Below, one piece after another: positions 9,379-18,471 of a DNA stretch of 64,000 bases. Origin of the DNA: Lachnospiraceae bacterium (GTDB taxonomy: Bacteria; Bacillota; Clostridia; Lachnospirales; Lachnospiraceae); NCBI GenBank assembly GCA_910576125.1, contig CAJTHM010000009.1:156468-220467 (forward strand), in the 5' to 3' direction. Under the pieces are notes generated by a model that saw nothing but the letters and a program-made list of their open reading frames with translations, made no database searches and was not told the origin of the DNA. The position numbers and the translations under genes are program-made. How positions within the stretch are numbered: the first letter of the stretch is position 1; every line of letters starts with the position of its first letter.

Positions 9379-10293
9379 ATGCAGAATACGATTCGGGAAG
9401 CTGTGTTGCAATGTTATGGGGTTCCGCCCGGGAACGTCCGGGGGCTGGGCGGCGGATTCTATGGGAGGGTCTTTCTGGTCTCGCTGGAGGCGGAGCCTTT
9501 TTCCGTGGTTCTGAAGCTGTACCTGTTCCCGGGGCTTGCGGCCAGGGAGGCCGAGCAGACCAGGCTGCTGTCGGAGCATTCCCTGCTGAAGATGCCGCGT
9601 ATCTATAAGGTGCTGGAGAAGGAACAGACAGGACTGCCCATGGACGCGCTTTTCATGGAATACATAGAGGGCGTAAATGCCGGTGACTTCGATGCCGCCG
9701 AGCTGCCGGAGACGGCCAGGGACGCTATCGGTGAAAGCATCGTGGACAACCTGATTGGGTACCACCGGGTGGTGAACCCCGAAGGGTTCGGCATCCTGTC
9801 CTCCGGGAAGTATTGCCCCAGCTGGCAGGAGTATTATTATCCAATCGCCCGGGGCATTGTGGAAAAGGCCGGGCGGCTTCGGGAGAAAGGGCAGATTTCG
9901 GATCAGGTGATGGAGACCTTCCGGCGGTCCATAGAGCAGTTCCGCAATATTTTCCATTTGCCCATTACCCAGGCCAGGCTGATACACGGGGACTACAATA
10001 CCTGGAACGTGATGCTGGACAGGGACAGGAGCCGGGCGGTGGCCGTGATCGATCCGTTCCACTGCTGCTGGGCGGACAGCGAGTTCGACCTGTATCAGCT
10101 GGACAATGCCAACGGCAAGGGCTACGGCCTGCTGGAAAGATATTCCCGGAAGATGCCCCTGAGCGGGAACTTTCAGGCAAAGCGGCGCTTTTACGAGCTC
10201 TACACGGAAGTGAGCCATTATCATGACGCCCGGGTAGAGGTGAATTTGGAGGCTGTGGAAGCCCTGGCAGAACGGTTGAGCGATGTGCTGTAG
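9379..10293 (+). CDS. Aminoglycoside phosphotransferase (APH)-fold small-molecule kinase
   Basis: A cytoplasmic kinase of the APH/choline kinase superfamily, 304 residues. The catalytic loop is HGDYNTWNVMLD (His about 203, Asp about 205) and the metal-binding loop is AVIDPFHCCWADSEFDLYQL. The N-terminal lobe has the nucleotide-binding strands with GLGGGFYGRVF and VVLKLY. The ATG at 9379 has GGAGG about 6 nt upstream; longer readings back to 9292 have no ribosome binding site. The substrate is unknown. Members of this group act on sugars, choline, fructosamines or antibiotics, and nothing here shows it to be a resistance gene. Confidence 0.8.
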   Translation: MQNTIREAVLQCYGVPPGNVRGLGGGFYGRVFLVSLEAEPFSVVLKLYLFPGLAAREAEQTRLLSEHSLLKMPRIYKVLEKEQTGLPMDALFMEYIEGVNAGDFDAAELPETARDAIGESIVDNLIGYHRVVNPEGFGILSSGKYCPSWQEYYYPIARGIVEKAGRLREKGQISDQVMETFRRSIEQFRNIFHLPITQARLIHGDYNTWNVMLDRDRSRAVAVIDPFHCCWADSEFDLYQLDNANGKGYGLLERYSRKMPLSGNFQAKRRFYELYTEVSHYHDARVEVNLEAVEALAERLSDVL

Positions 10294-10325
10294 GCACAAT
10301 ATCGATAAAAACAAGAGAGGATTCC

Positions 10326-11819
10326 TTACAGAATCAGCTGATACACCGAGAACAGGCCGTCGATATGGCTGTAATAAGGCAGAACGCAGCGGAACAGGCT
10401 GTAGAGGAAAGCCAGCAGCACATAAGCCATGATGCCGGCACAGAACAGTTTCCCGAGTACTGCTCCTGAGGGCCTGGATATCCATTTTTCCAGCAGGCCG
10501 CACAGCTTTTGCACGCCCGTTGTCACGACATACATGAACGGTATCAGCACCGGCAGGATATATCTTCCCTGAGGCTGGAAATCCCATGTGTAAGAGTAAA
10601 AGATACTCAGGCCTATGGTAATCAGGCTAAACAGCGCCATGCCGATATAAATGAGCAGCCTTGCCTTTCTGCCGCCGTTCTGCAGGCTTTTTCCCGGATT
10701 GGCCCACGCGCTTTTTTCTGCGGGGCACCAGAACCGCTTCGGGAGGAACAGGGCTGCCGCACAGGCCGCCAGCCAGAAGTATCCGTAGAAATGGTAAATC
10801 AGCCTGTGGGTGGGGATGCCCATGGCCCCGAACATGGCGATGAAGCTTTTAAAGACGAGAGTGATATAGGATGTTCCGAAAAGCATGTCCGTCAGGGGGA
10901 TGCCGGCATTCAGATAGGTAAAGCGCGTCAGCGGATTAAAGTCCTCCGTGGCGGTCTGGATGGAGCATTCACGCCTGGCATTCATGGCGATGATGTCGCC
11001 GTCATAGAGAAGACCATTGCGTATGAACCACCAGCTGATGCCGGCCAGCACGATGACAGAGATGAAGATGCCCTTGCCCAGCAGGGGGCCCCATTCTATC
11101 CATAAGCCTGTCTTCCCGGCAGCGGCGCCATGGGCGGTCTGCGTGCCTGCTTGCTTTCCGATGTGCACATAGTTCAGGGCAAAGACGAGTATGGCTGCCA
11201 GGATGATGCCATAGGCATTGTAATAGGACATGGCGCAGAGAATGATGCCGACTGCAAGCAGAATGCAGTCTTTTCTGTCATATCCGGTCCTTTGGGCGCG
11301 CAGCAGCGCCAGGCATATGACGGCTACCGCCAGCATGGCCATGGAGTCCGTGTTGATATAGGAATGCAGGAAGATATTCTGCGGCAGGAACACGGTCATG
11401 ACGGTGAAAGTCCACTGCAGATAAGGATTTTCCCACAATTCCCTGGATATCTGGCGCACAAAATAGGCCATAAGGACGCCGAACACCACATTCACCATTC
11501 TGGCCGACACCAAAAGCACATAGCTGTCCGTGGTGAACAGCTTCAGAAAACGCAGCAGAAATCCCTGTATGATATAGGTCAGCATAGGCTGAAAGGCATA
11601 AGACGCCCCATATCCGTCCAGCAATACCTCCGGGTCTGCCCCATGGGGCAGATATCCGTGCCTGCATATGAAGCTCACCACCTTGAAGCGATTGACCTCG
11701 TCGGGCGGTTCGCCGTAGGACTGCACCATGGCAAAACAGGTGATTGCCGCGAACACTGACAGATAAAATAAGATTTCCGGTACGAGGAAAGTTTTTTTCC
11801 CGTTGTTGTGTGATTTCAT
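10326..11819 (-). CDS. DUF2142-like polytopic membrane protein (glycosyltransferase-like)
   Basis: A 497-residue integral membrane protein with roughly ten to twelve hydrophobic helices. The early extracytoplasmic loop has SYGEPPDEVNRFK, the acidic E/D motif characteristic of DUF2142 and other GT-C-type polyprenyl-phosphate sugar transferases, which suggests transfer of a lipid-linked sugar to an exterior acceptor. Start ATG at 11819 (MKSHNNGKKTF) is preferred; an alternative ATG at 11849 lies only 8 bp after the preceding gene and has no good ribosome binding site. It is probably cotranscribed with the nicotinate phosphoribosyltransferase gene upstream on the same strand; the two functions have no evident link. 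Confidence 0.7.
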   Translation of the reverse strand: MKSHNNGKKTFLVPEILFYLSVFAAITCFAMVQSYGEPPDEVNRFKVVSFICRHGYLPHGADPEVLLDGYGASYAFQPMLTYIIQGFLLRFLKLFTTDSYVLLVSARMVNVVFGVLMAYFVRQISRELWENPYLQWTFTVMTVFLPQNIFLHSYINTDSMAMLAVAVICLALLRAQRTGYDRKDCILLAVGIILCAMSYYNAYGIILAAILVFALNYVHIGKQAGTQTAHGAAAGKTGLWIEWGPLLGKGIFISVIVLAGISWWFIRNGLLYDGDIIAMNARRECSIQTATEDFNPLTRFTYLNAGIPLTDMLFGTSYITLVFKSFIAMFGAMGIPTHRLIYHFYGYFWLAACAAALFLPKRFWCPAEKSAWANPGKSLQNGGRKARLLIYIGMALFSLITIGLSIFYSYTWDFQPQGRYILPVLIPFMYVVTTGVQKLCGLLEKWISRPSGAVLGKLFCAGIMAYVLLAFLYSLFRCVLPYYSHIDGLFSVYQLIL

Positions 11820-11856
11820 GGATTGCCTGCTTTCCTTTCTCTTTGGCATGGTAGAC

Positions 11857-13332
11857 TTATTTCCCGCTCATTTCCTCCAGAAGCCGGATTTTGGTGTCAT
11901 ACAGCTTCTGGGACAGGTCCACATATACCTCGTGGGGATTCACCAGACGTTTGGTCTCCTCCCAGAGAGTGTCCAGCTCCCGCTGGCAGTAGGCTCTGAT
12001 ATCCATGACCTTGGGCGAAGTGTAGCAGCACTTGCCGTTCCTGAAAATCTGCTCCATCAGGGGGCGCAGGCGATAGGTGCCGCCTGCCAGCTTTGTCTTC
12101 TTCCAGGGTTCCAGGGAGTCGAAGAGCACCAGGTCATCCTCCGCTCGGTATTCCTCCTCAGCCAGGCAGATCAGATCGGCCTTGATTTTTCCGGTATCTT
12201 TCTCATAGATGCGGTATATCTTTTTGTCTCCCGGATTGGTAATCTTTTCACTGTTTTCCGATAATTTGATTTTGGGGACGAAATGCCCGTCCGCGCCCCG
12301 GATGGCCGCCAGCTTGTAGACGCCGCCGAAAGAGGGATTGTCTTTAGAAGTAATCAGGTTGGTGCCCACGCCCCAGGAGGTGATGGCGGCTCCCTGGGCT
12401 TTCAGGCTGTCGATCAGGTATTCGTCCAGGTCGTTGGAGGCAGAGATGACCGCATCGGGGAATCCGGCTCCGTCCAGCATCTTCCTGGCCTGTTTGGACA
12501 GATAGGCCAGATCGCCGCTGTCCAGGCGGATGCCGTAGAAGCTTAAGGGAACGCCCGCCTCCCGCATTTCCGTAAAGACACGTATGGCATTGGGGACGCC
12601 GGATTTCAGAGTATCATAAGTATCCACCAGCAGGATGCAGGCGGTGGGGTACATGTCCGCGTAAGTCTTGAAAGCGGTATATTCGTCCGGAAAGCTCATG
12701 ATCCAGCTGTGGGCGTGGGTGCCCTTGACCGGCACATCGAAGAGCTGGCCGCAGAGCACGTTGCTGGTGCCGATGCAGCCGCCGATCATGGCAGCCCTGG
12801 CCCCGTACGTGCCGGCGTCCGGCCCCTGGGCCCTGCGCAGGCCGAATTCCATGATACCGTCCCCCTTGGCGGCATAGCAGACCCTGGCCGCCTTGGTGGC
12901 AATCAGGCTCTGGTGGTTGATAATGTTCAGGATGGCGGTCTCCACCAGCTGGGCCTCCATGATAGGCGCTATCACCTTGATGACAGGCTCTCTGGGGAAC
13001 ATGACGGTGCCCTCCGGTATGGCGTAGATATCGCCGGAGAACCGGAATGTGCTTAAGTATTCCAGGAAATCCTCCCGGAAGAGCCCTAAGGAAGCCAGAT
13101 ATTCGATGTCCTCCCGGTTAAACCGCAGCTCCTCGATGTACCGGATGACCTGGTCCAGGCCGGCGGAGATGGCGTATCCGCCGCTGCAGGGATTGGTGCG
13201 GTAAAAAGCGTCGAAGATGACCGTCTCATTGCGGTCCTTGTGCATGAAATAACCCTGCATCATGGTGAGCTCGTACAGGTCTGTCATTAATGTAAGATTC
13301 TGTCTGTCCAAAGTTTCCTCTCTTTCTGCCAT
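11857..13332 (-). CDS. pncB: Nicotinate phosphoribosyltransferase
   Basis: Converts nicotinate and PRPP to nicotinate mononucleotide, the entry step of NAD salvage. The protein has 491 residues. It begins with the family's typical LTLMTDLYELTMMQGYF segment, has RRAQGPDAG and THAHSWIMSF in the active-site region and SGDLAYLS in the phosphate-binding region. This is the longer clostridial type. It has its own divergent promoter at 13385-13413 and is followed on the same strand by the DUF2142-like gene. Confidence 0.94.
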   Translation of the reverse strand: MAEREETLDRQNLTLMTDLYELTMMQGYFMHKDRNETVIFDAFYRTNPCSGGYAISAGLDQVIRYIEELRFNREDIEYLASLGLFREDFLEYLSTFRFSGDIYAIPEGTVMFPREPVIKVIAPIMEAQLVETAILNIINHQSLIATKAARVCYAAKGDGIMEFGLRRAQGPDAGTYGARAAMIGGCIGTSNVLCGQLFDVPVKGTHAHSWIMSFPDEYTAFKTYADMYPTACILLVDTYDTLKSGVPNAIRVFTEMREAGVPLSFYGIRLDSGDLAYLSKQARKMLDGAGFPDAVISASNDLDEYLIDSLKAQGAAITSWGVGTNLITSKDNPSFGGVYKLAAIRGADGHFVPKIKLSENSEKITNPGDKKIYRIYEKDTGKIKADLICLAEEEYRAEDDLVLFDSLEPWKKTKLAGGTYRLRPLMEQIFRNGKCCYTSPKVMDIRAYCQRELDTLWEETKRLVNPHEVYVDLSQKLYDTKIRLLEEMSGK

Positions 13333-13384
13333 GGGAAAGGCTCATGGCGGCAGATGGCCCCACAGTATGTGTCGATTTTTTCCC

Positions 13385-13413
13385 ATCATATAGCATTTGG
13401 GCGGGAATTGCAA
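13385..13413 (-). promoter_or_regulatory. Sigma-A promoter for pncB
   Basis: On the minus strand TTGCAA (13408-13413), 17-nt spacer, TATGAT (13385-13390), about 50 bp before the pncB start. It diverges from the promoter at 13501 that drives the GrpE-like/Hsp70-like genes. Confidence 0.75.
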
Positions 13414-13500
13414 GGGGAAGTTCTGGCGGCAAAACGGTGTTGCTTTGCATGACAGTTTATAAGTTTAACCTGATTGAGCTGTTGCCCCCCGGATTTGCTG

Positions 13501-13529
13501 TTGAATATTTGGAGGAAATGTGGTATGAT
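13501..13529 (+). promoter_or_regulatory. Sigma-A promoter for the GrpE-like/Hsp70-like operon
   Basis: TTGAAT (13501-13506), a 17-nt spacer ending in TGTGG (extended -10 TG) and TATGAT (13524-13529). It lies about 155 bp upstream of the first gene, leaving a long 5' leader in which I see no recognised riboswitch or heat-shock CIRCE element. Confidence 0.75.
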
Positions 13530-13685
13530 AAGAAAGTATTTTGGTTTGGACAAAATAAATGGAATGCAATGCATCCGTGCACGAAAATCCGTCTCGCAGC
13601 CGTGGAATCCGGCATCTTGCCGCGCTGGAAAGGATTCGTTCCAGAGAGGGTTGCAAGTCGGCCGGGACGTTAGGAAAACCGGGGG

Positions 13686-14417
13686 ATGGAAAGAATGGAT
13701 GAGATACAGAACGGTCTGAAGCAGATTCTGTGCGAACTGCTGAAAGATATGGAAATCCGGGAAAGTATAGCGGAAATCGCGAGGAAGGACAGGGAGCAGG
13801 AAGAGGAATTCCGGAAAATAGCCGAAGTGCTGGAGGAAGAAAAAAGGCTTCTGTACCGCCAACTGGAGGAAGCGCAGACCGAATGCGGGAAGCTGCGCGA
13901 AGAGTGCCGCAGGCTGATGGAAGAAAACAGGGAAGCCCGCGCCTCCAGGGAAGAAGCGTACCGCATGCTCCGCGGCCGGGAAAAGGACTTCGCGCCGCTG
14001 GAAGATATAAAAGAAATCTGGAATGGAATCTCAGGATTGGACGAGAGCCAGAGATTGTACCTGAAGAACCTGTGCGGCTCATGGGACGTGAAGTCCTTTG
14101 TGGCTTTGGGAAAGGATAAGAACGGAATCAGGCAGCTGTGGAATTTCATCAGGGACGAAATCATGAATTCGGACAGAAAACCGGAGAACATCCGAGTGCT
14201 GTCGGAATATTTTGATTTTTGCATCAGCGTTTATAATATGACCAATATCAGAAAAGAGCGTTATGATAGAATCGAAGTGCCTATAGGCGAGGAATTTGAT
14301 TCGAGACAGTGGATCAAGACATCGGAAAGCGTAGTGAACGGAGTGGTCATGGCGGTTCTTTTGAATGGCTATAGTACAGAGGACGATGCCATAAAGCCTA
14401 TAGTGGTGGTACAATAG
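13686..14417 (+). CDS. Coiled-coil protein with GrpE-like C-terminal domain
   Basis: A 243-residue cytoplasmic protein not matching a named family that I can recall. Residues about 15-100 form a strongly charged coiled coil, and residues about 105-190 a mixed helical part. The last 50 residues resemble the beta domain of the nucleotide exchange factor GrpE: VPIGEEFDSRQW followed by a NGVVMAVLLNGYSTEDD segment parallels the PLDPNVHQA...GNVLGIMQKGYTLNGR order of GrpE, including the GY-x-L/S turn. An N-terminal long coiled coil plus a C-terminal beta domain is also GrpE's overall plan. The next gene encodes an Hsp70-like ATPase, so a dedicated exchange factor is a reasonable inference. The ATG follows a weak GGGGGA site. 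Confidence 0.65.
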   Translation: MERMDEIQNGLKQILCELLKDMEIRESIAEIARKDREQEEEFRKIAEVLEEEKRLLYRQLEEAQTECGKLREECRRLMEENREARASREEAYRMLRGREKDFAPLEDIKEIWNGISGLDESQRLYLKNLCGSWDVKSFVALGKDKNGIRQLWNFIRDEIMNSDRKPENIRVLSEYFDFCISVYNMTNIRKERYDRIEVPIGEEFDSRQWIKTSESVVNGVVMAVLLNGYSTEDDAIKPIVVVQ

Positions 14418-14520
14418 GGCGGAATCCGAGGGCAGCTGCTGTGCGCCCGGTGGGGGAGGCCTGTGTTTTTGTGCGAGGAATGGATTTTTACTGACTGAGA
14501 AAGGAGTATGGATATAAATT

Positions 14521-17500
14521 ATGGGCAACAAATGGAGCATTGCGGAAAGACCCGGAATATGTGAAAGATGCCGTCAACTGGAAACTATCGCACAGAAAAT
14601 ATTTCAATCGCCGAAAGTCTGGACCAATGGATTCATCCGGCTGGTGAGCCTGGAGGGGACATGGTACTACCACAGGGGAACAGGTATTTTTGTTCCGGTG
14701 GAACAGGGGTATCTGGAACATGCGTTCGGCACGGATGGAAAGCCGGAGAAAGGCGTAATCCGCCTGAAGACAGGAAATCTGGACTGGGATTATCTGGATG
14801 ACCTGGAAGCGCAGCAGATTCTGCCGAACCTGGTCGGCCTGAATCTGCCGAAGGTTTCCGGCAAGCACAACCTGAGCGAAATCTGCCAGACCGCAACTAT
14901 TTTCTTAAAGGGCGGAAAGGTATATGACGGAAAATGCAGGGGCATACGTTTTCTGCAGAATAATGAGAAGGCGACAGTCCTGCAGATCTGTCATGTCGAG
15001 AATGCATACAGCGGGAGAGTACATAAAGACCAGAAAAGCGATTCATGGCGTTACGATATCTATCTCTGGGCGAGGATTGGCGTGGTTCCGGCTGTATTGT
15101 GCAATATCAAGGAATGCTGGAATACAATACAGTTTTTGAGAGATAATTTTAATGACATTGATTTTACGGATTATGTCCTGCAAGGGGAGAAGACGGAAAG
15201 CGGGACGGCACCGGAATCCGCGGGGGCGGTTAGTGAGGCGGCCTCGGCGGATAAGGATATGGTCGGAGCGGCAGAAGCAAAGATGAGGGATGGCGCCGTC
15301 CTGAAGCCGGAGGAGAAAGCGCAGCCGGAATCTGCAGAGGCGGCAGTGCCGGGGCCTGCTGCAGAGCCGGAGTCCCGGGAGGAGCTGGAGCCGGCAATGG
15401 CAGAGGCCGAAGTTCGGGAGGAGCTGGAGCCGGCAATGGCAGAGGCCGAAGTTCGGGAGGAGCTGGAGCCGGCAATGGCAGAGGCCGAAGTTCGGGAGGA
15501 GACGGAATCTCGAGAGGAGCTGAAGTCAGCGGAAACGAGGCCTGCTGTGGAGCCGGAATCCCGAGAGGAGCCGAAGTCAGCAGTGCCGCAGCTTTCTGCA
15601 GAAGCCAAAGCCCGGGAGGAGTCAAAAGCAGCAGAGCCAGGGCCTGCTATGGGGCCGGAATCCCGAGAGGAGCCGAAGTCAGCAGCGTTGCAGTCCTTTG
15701 CAGAAGTCGAAGCTCGGGAGGAGCCGAAAGCCGTAGAGTCGGAGTCTGCTGTGGAGTCGGAATCCCGAGAAGAGCCGAAGTCAGCAGTGCCGCAGTCCTT
15801 TGCAGAAGCCAAAGCCCGAGAGGAGTCGAAAGCTGTAGAAGCTGAGATTTCCATGGGGACAGAATCCCAAAAGGAGGAGCCGGGGGCGGCAATGCCGAAA
15901 TCCCAAGGGGAAGCCGCAGGACAAGCGCAAAGGAAAGGCTTCGGAGAGGATAAAGCGGTATCCGAATCGATTGTTGAGTCCAGGGAAGTCGCTGGGCTGA
16001 AGTCGGAAAAGCAGAAGGAACCAGGGATTCCTGTGAGCCCGGAAATCGCTGCGGAGCCAGGGATAGCTGAGAATCCGGAAGCCGCTGCAGAGTCGGGTAT
16101 CCTGGAAGAGCCAGCGGAGGCACCCCGGACGGATCGGAAGAAACCCGCAGCCACAGAAGAGGAAAAGGGAGTCAATCCCGCAGAGCCGGAATGCTCTGAG
16201 GAACAGAGCGTTCCCGGCAGGGAAGAAACCACCGAAGGGCAGGACGGCCAGGAATCGGAGAGACAGACAGAACAAAGTGGGAGAGTAGAGGAAATGGGGA
16301 TTGTGCGGGGACAGGACGAAATACAGCAGTTGCTGGATTGCGATAAGAACAGATGCCGTTTGGAACCTTACGACAGGGACATACTGTATGATATCATAAG
16401 GGGACATTGGGAATTAGTCCAGGAAGGGGAAAAGTATTGCGATGACAGCGGGCAGGAACTGATACCCAGGGATCCGAGGCTGGATATCAGGGAGGGCGTC
16501 ATAGGCATCGACTTTGGGACCAAGAGCACCGTAGTGGTTCGGCAGGACGCCACCAACCGGATTGTCCCGCTTCGCATCGGTACGGGAAATCTCAGCAGCG
16601 AAGTGAAAGAGGAGGATTTTGAAAATCCTTCCATCATTGAATTCATAAATGTGGAGAAATTCCTGGAGGACTATCAGAAAGAAGCCGGAAGGCCCCATAC
16701 TTCCTGCAACGATGTCCTCGTCTCCTACGATGCGTACGAGGATTTCCGGAACTGCAAACCGGAGGACTTCTGTGCGTATTTCAGGGAACTGAAGCAGTGG
16801 GCAAACCGCGAAAAAGGAAATGTGGTCGTCAAGGACAAGCAGAAAGCGGAGTACACCCTGGGCGCGAAAATAGAAGAAGCCGCATGCGTAGTCAACCCCA
16901 TTGAGCTCTACGCCTACTATATCGGTCTTGCCATCAACAATATGCGCAATGGTATCTATTTGAAATACCTGATGACCTTTCCTGTGGGGTATGCGAAGGA
17001 GACAAGGGATTTCATCGCCGAGAGCTTTTATGAAGGCATCAAGAAGTCGCTGCCCTCCAGTGTCATAAACGACAGGGAGTGCATGGAGCAGTTCAAAGTG
17101 GAGCTGGGCATCAGCGAACCGGCGGCATATGCCGTCACGGCACTGGAACAGAGCAATCTGGAGCCTGAGGACGAGACACAGCGGAGGATGTACGGAATCT
17201 TCGACTTCGGCGGAGGCACCACGGACTTTGACTTCGGAATCTGCAGGGGAGCCACGGAGGAAGAGTACGAAGAAGAGGCGTATGACTACGTACTGGAATG
17301 CTTCGGGGCGGACTCCGATGTGACGCTGGGAGGCGAGAACATACTGGAGCTGATAGCATACCAGGTCTATCAGAGGAACCTGGACATGCTCCGTGAGAAG
17401 AAAATCACCTTAACGCTGCCTCTGGGGGAGAAAGGCTTTGCGGGAAGCGAGACGCTGCTGATTAATTCCCAGATTGCCAGGAGAAACATGGCGATTCTGA

Positions 17501-18381
17501 AGGAAGAGCTTCGCCCCCTGTGGCACCAGGAGCAGGGATGGAGGAAGAAGTATCAGCTGGAGGGCGATTCCCAGAATGAGGTGGACAAAGAGGGGATGGT
17601 AGTTTCCCTGTACAATATGGACGGCGAGCCGGTGCCCCAGTGCGTCCTGGAGTTTTCCAGCCAGGAGCTGATGGAGATACTGAAGAACCGGATACAGAAG
17701 GGGATAGACAGCTTTTTCCAGTGCATGATCAAAGTATTCCAGAACAGAGAGGATGTCACGGCGGAGGATGATATCATTTATATTTTCCTGGCAGGGAATG
17801 CCAGCAAGTCCGTCTTCGTAAGGGAACTGTTCCAGAGGAAGATAGAGGAATATTACTCCAAATCCAAGAAGACCTCCGAGGGAATGGAGAATGTATCTTT
17901 TGTGCTGATCGATCCCCTGACCGGAGAAAACGAAAGAGGCGGCGGATATGTGCCGAACGCCAAGACCGGCGTGGCATACGGCCTGTTGAAGAGCAGGGAC
18001 GGAAGTTCCATTAAGATAATCAAGAACCATGAAACCGACGCCCTGCAGCAGTCCCGTTTCCACTACTATCTGGGCAGAGACCACAGGCACTGCTTTGACT
18101 GCAGATTCTCTCCCGCGGAGATTGCATATAAGAAATGGGTTCCGTTCCAGAAGGCGTCAAAGAGCGTGGTGCGCATCTACTACACCAACAATCCCATGGC
18201 GGACTCCAAGATGGAACAGCTGCCCGTCGCGGATGTCCCTTATAAGGAGATCAGCATTGATGTGACAGAGGGAGCCTCCCTTTTCATACGGACAGTAGAG
18301 CCGGATGTGGTGGAATACGCAGTAGCGAAGGACGCGGAGGACATCTCGGAGAACGAAATCAGGAAATGCCTTTTTGACTGA
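14521..18381 (+). CDS. Hsp70-like ATPase with novel N-terminal domain and repeat-rich acidic linker
   Basis: A 1286-residue protein. Residues 1-225 form an unrecognised soluble domain with four Cys near the start. Residues about 226-620 are low-complexity, rich in Glu, Ala, Ser and Pro, with two sets of tandem repeats. From about 655 an actin/Hsp70 nucleotide-binding fold follows: phosphate-1 IGIDFGTKSTVVV (about 660), phosphate-2 IFDFGGGTTDFDFG (about 893) and adenosine motif IFLAGNASKSVFV (about 1087). A short C-terminal beta-rich region of about 120 residues follows, without the helical lid of DnaK. The ATPase residues are intact. The upstream gene is a GrpE-like candidate partner. The ATG at 14521 sits about 13 nt after AAAGGAG, an unusually long spacing. 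No transmembrane segment is seen. Confidence 0.8.
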   Translation: MGNKWSIAERPGICERCRQLETIAQKIFQSPKVWTNGFIRLVSLEGTWYYHRGTGIFVPVEQGYLEHAFGTDGKPEKGVIRLKTGNLDWDYLDDLEAQQILPNLVGLNLPKVSGKHNLSEICQTATIFLKGGKVYDGKCRGIRFLQNNEKATVLQICHVENAYSGRVHKDQKSDSWRYDIYLWARIGVVPAVLCNIKECWNTIQFLRDNFNDIDFTDYVLQGEKTESGTAPESAGAVSEAASADKDMVGAAEAKMRDGAVLKPEEKAQPESAEAAVPGPAAEPESREELEPAMAEAEVREELEPAMAEAEVREELEPAMAEAEVREETESREELKSAETRPAVEPESREEPKSAVPQLSAEAKAREESKAAEPGPAMGPESREEPKSAALQSFAEVEAREEPKAVESESAVESESREEPKSAVPQSFAEAKAREESKAVEAEISMGTESQKEEPGAAMPKSQGEAAGQAQRKGFGEDKAVSESIVESREVAGLKSEKQKEPGIPVSPEIAAEPGIAENPEAAAESGILEEPAEAPRTDRKKPAATEEEKGVNPAEPECSEEQSVPGREETTEGQDGQESERQTEQSGRVEEMGIVRGQDEIQQLLDCDKNRCRLEPYDRDILYDIIRGHWELVQEGEKYCDDSGQELIPRDPRLDIREGVIGIDFGTKSTVVVRQDATNRIVPLRIGTGNLSSEVKEEDFENPSIIEFINVEKFLEDYQKEAGRPHTSCNDVLVSYDAYEDFRNCKPEDFCAYFRELKQWANREKGNVVVKDKQKAEYTLGAKIEEAACVVNPIELYAYYIGLAINNMRNGIYLKYLMTFPVGYAKETRDFIAESFYEGIKKSLPSSVINDRECMEQFKVELGISEPAAYAVTALEQSNLEPEDETQRRMYGIFDFGGGTTDFDFGICRGATEEEYEEEAYDYVLECFGADSDVTLGGENILELIAYQVYQRNLDMLREKKITLTLPLGEKGFAGSETLLINSQIARRNMAILKEELRPLWHQEQGWRKKYQLEGDSQNEVDKEGMVVSLYNMDGEPVPQCVLEFSSQELMEILKNRIQKGIDSFFQCMIKVFQNREDVTAEDDIIYIFLAGNASKSVFVRELFQRKIEEYYSKSKKTSEGMENVSFVLIDPLTGENERGGGYVPNAKTGVAYGLLKSRDGSSIKIIKNHETDALQQSRFHYYLGRDHRHCFDCRFSPAEIAYKKWVPFQKASKSVVRIYYTNNPMADSKMEQLPVADVPYKEISIDVTEGASLFIRTVEPDVVEYAVAKDAEDISENEIRKCLFD
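15382..15498 (+). repeat. Three 39-bp tandem repeats in the Hsp70-like linker
   Basis: Units begin at 15382, 15421 and 15460 and are identical or nearly so at the DNA level. Each encodes the 13 residues ELEPAMAEAEVRE. The near-identity implies recent slippage or unequal exchange, so copy number may vary between strains. Confidence 0.92.
15553..15858 (+). repeat. Three 102-bp tandem repeats in the Hsp70-like linker
   Basis: Units of 34 residues begin at 15553, 15655 and 15757, each starting P/SESREEPKSA and containing AEAKAREESKA-type heptads. They are more diverged from each other than the 39-bp set upstream and keep the reading frame, so the length in protein is variable while frame is preserved. 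Confidence 0.9.
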
Positions 18382-18436
18382 GAGGGCATCCATGCCGCTG
18401 CCCGCCGTGCTGTGAGAGGGAAAACGAGGCAAGCCC

Positions 18437-18465
18437 TTGACAAATAAAAAAGCCTTGGCTATAAT
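18437..18465 (+). promoter_or_regulatory. Consensus sigma-A promoter of the ileS T-box transcript
   Basis: TTGACA (18437-18442), a 17-nt spacer and TATAAT (18460-18465), all perfect consensus. It gives a transcription start near 18472 and a leader of about 390 nt before ileS. Confidence 0.92.
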
Positions 18466-18471
18466 AGTTAA

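Noticed and set aside
9379..10293. APH-fold protein as an aminoglycoside resistance enzyme
   Set aside because: The fold covers many small-molecule kinases; nothing in the sequence or context points to an antibiotic substrate.
15171..16232. 353-codon Ser/Ala-rich open frame antisense to the Hsp70-like linker
   Set aside because: It is the mirror of the repetitive Glu/Ala/Ser codons on the plus strand, has no ribosome binding site, and both repeat sets keep the plus frame.
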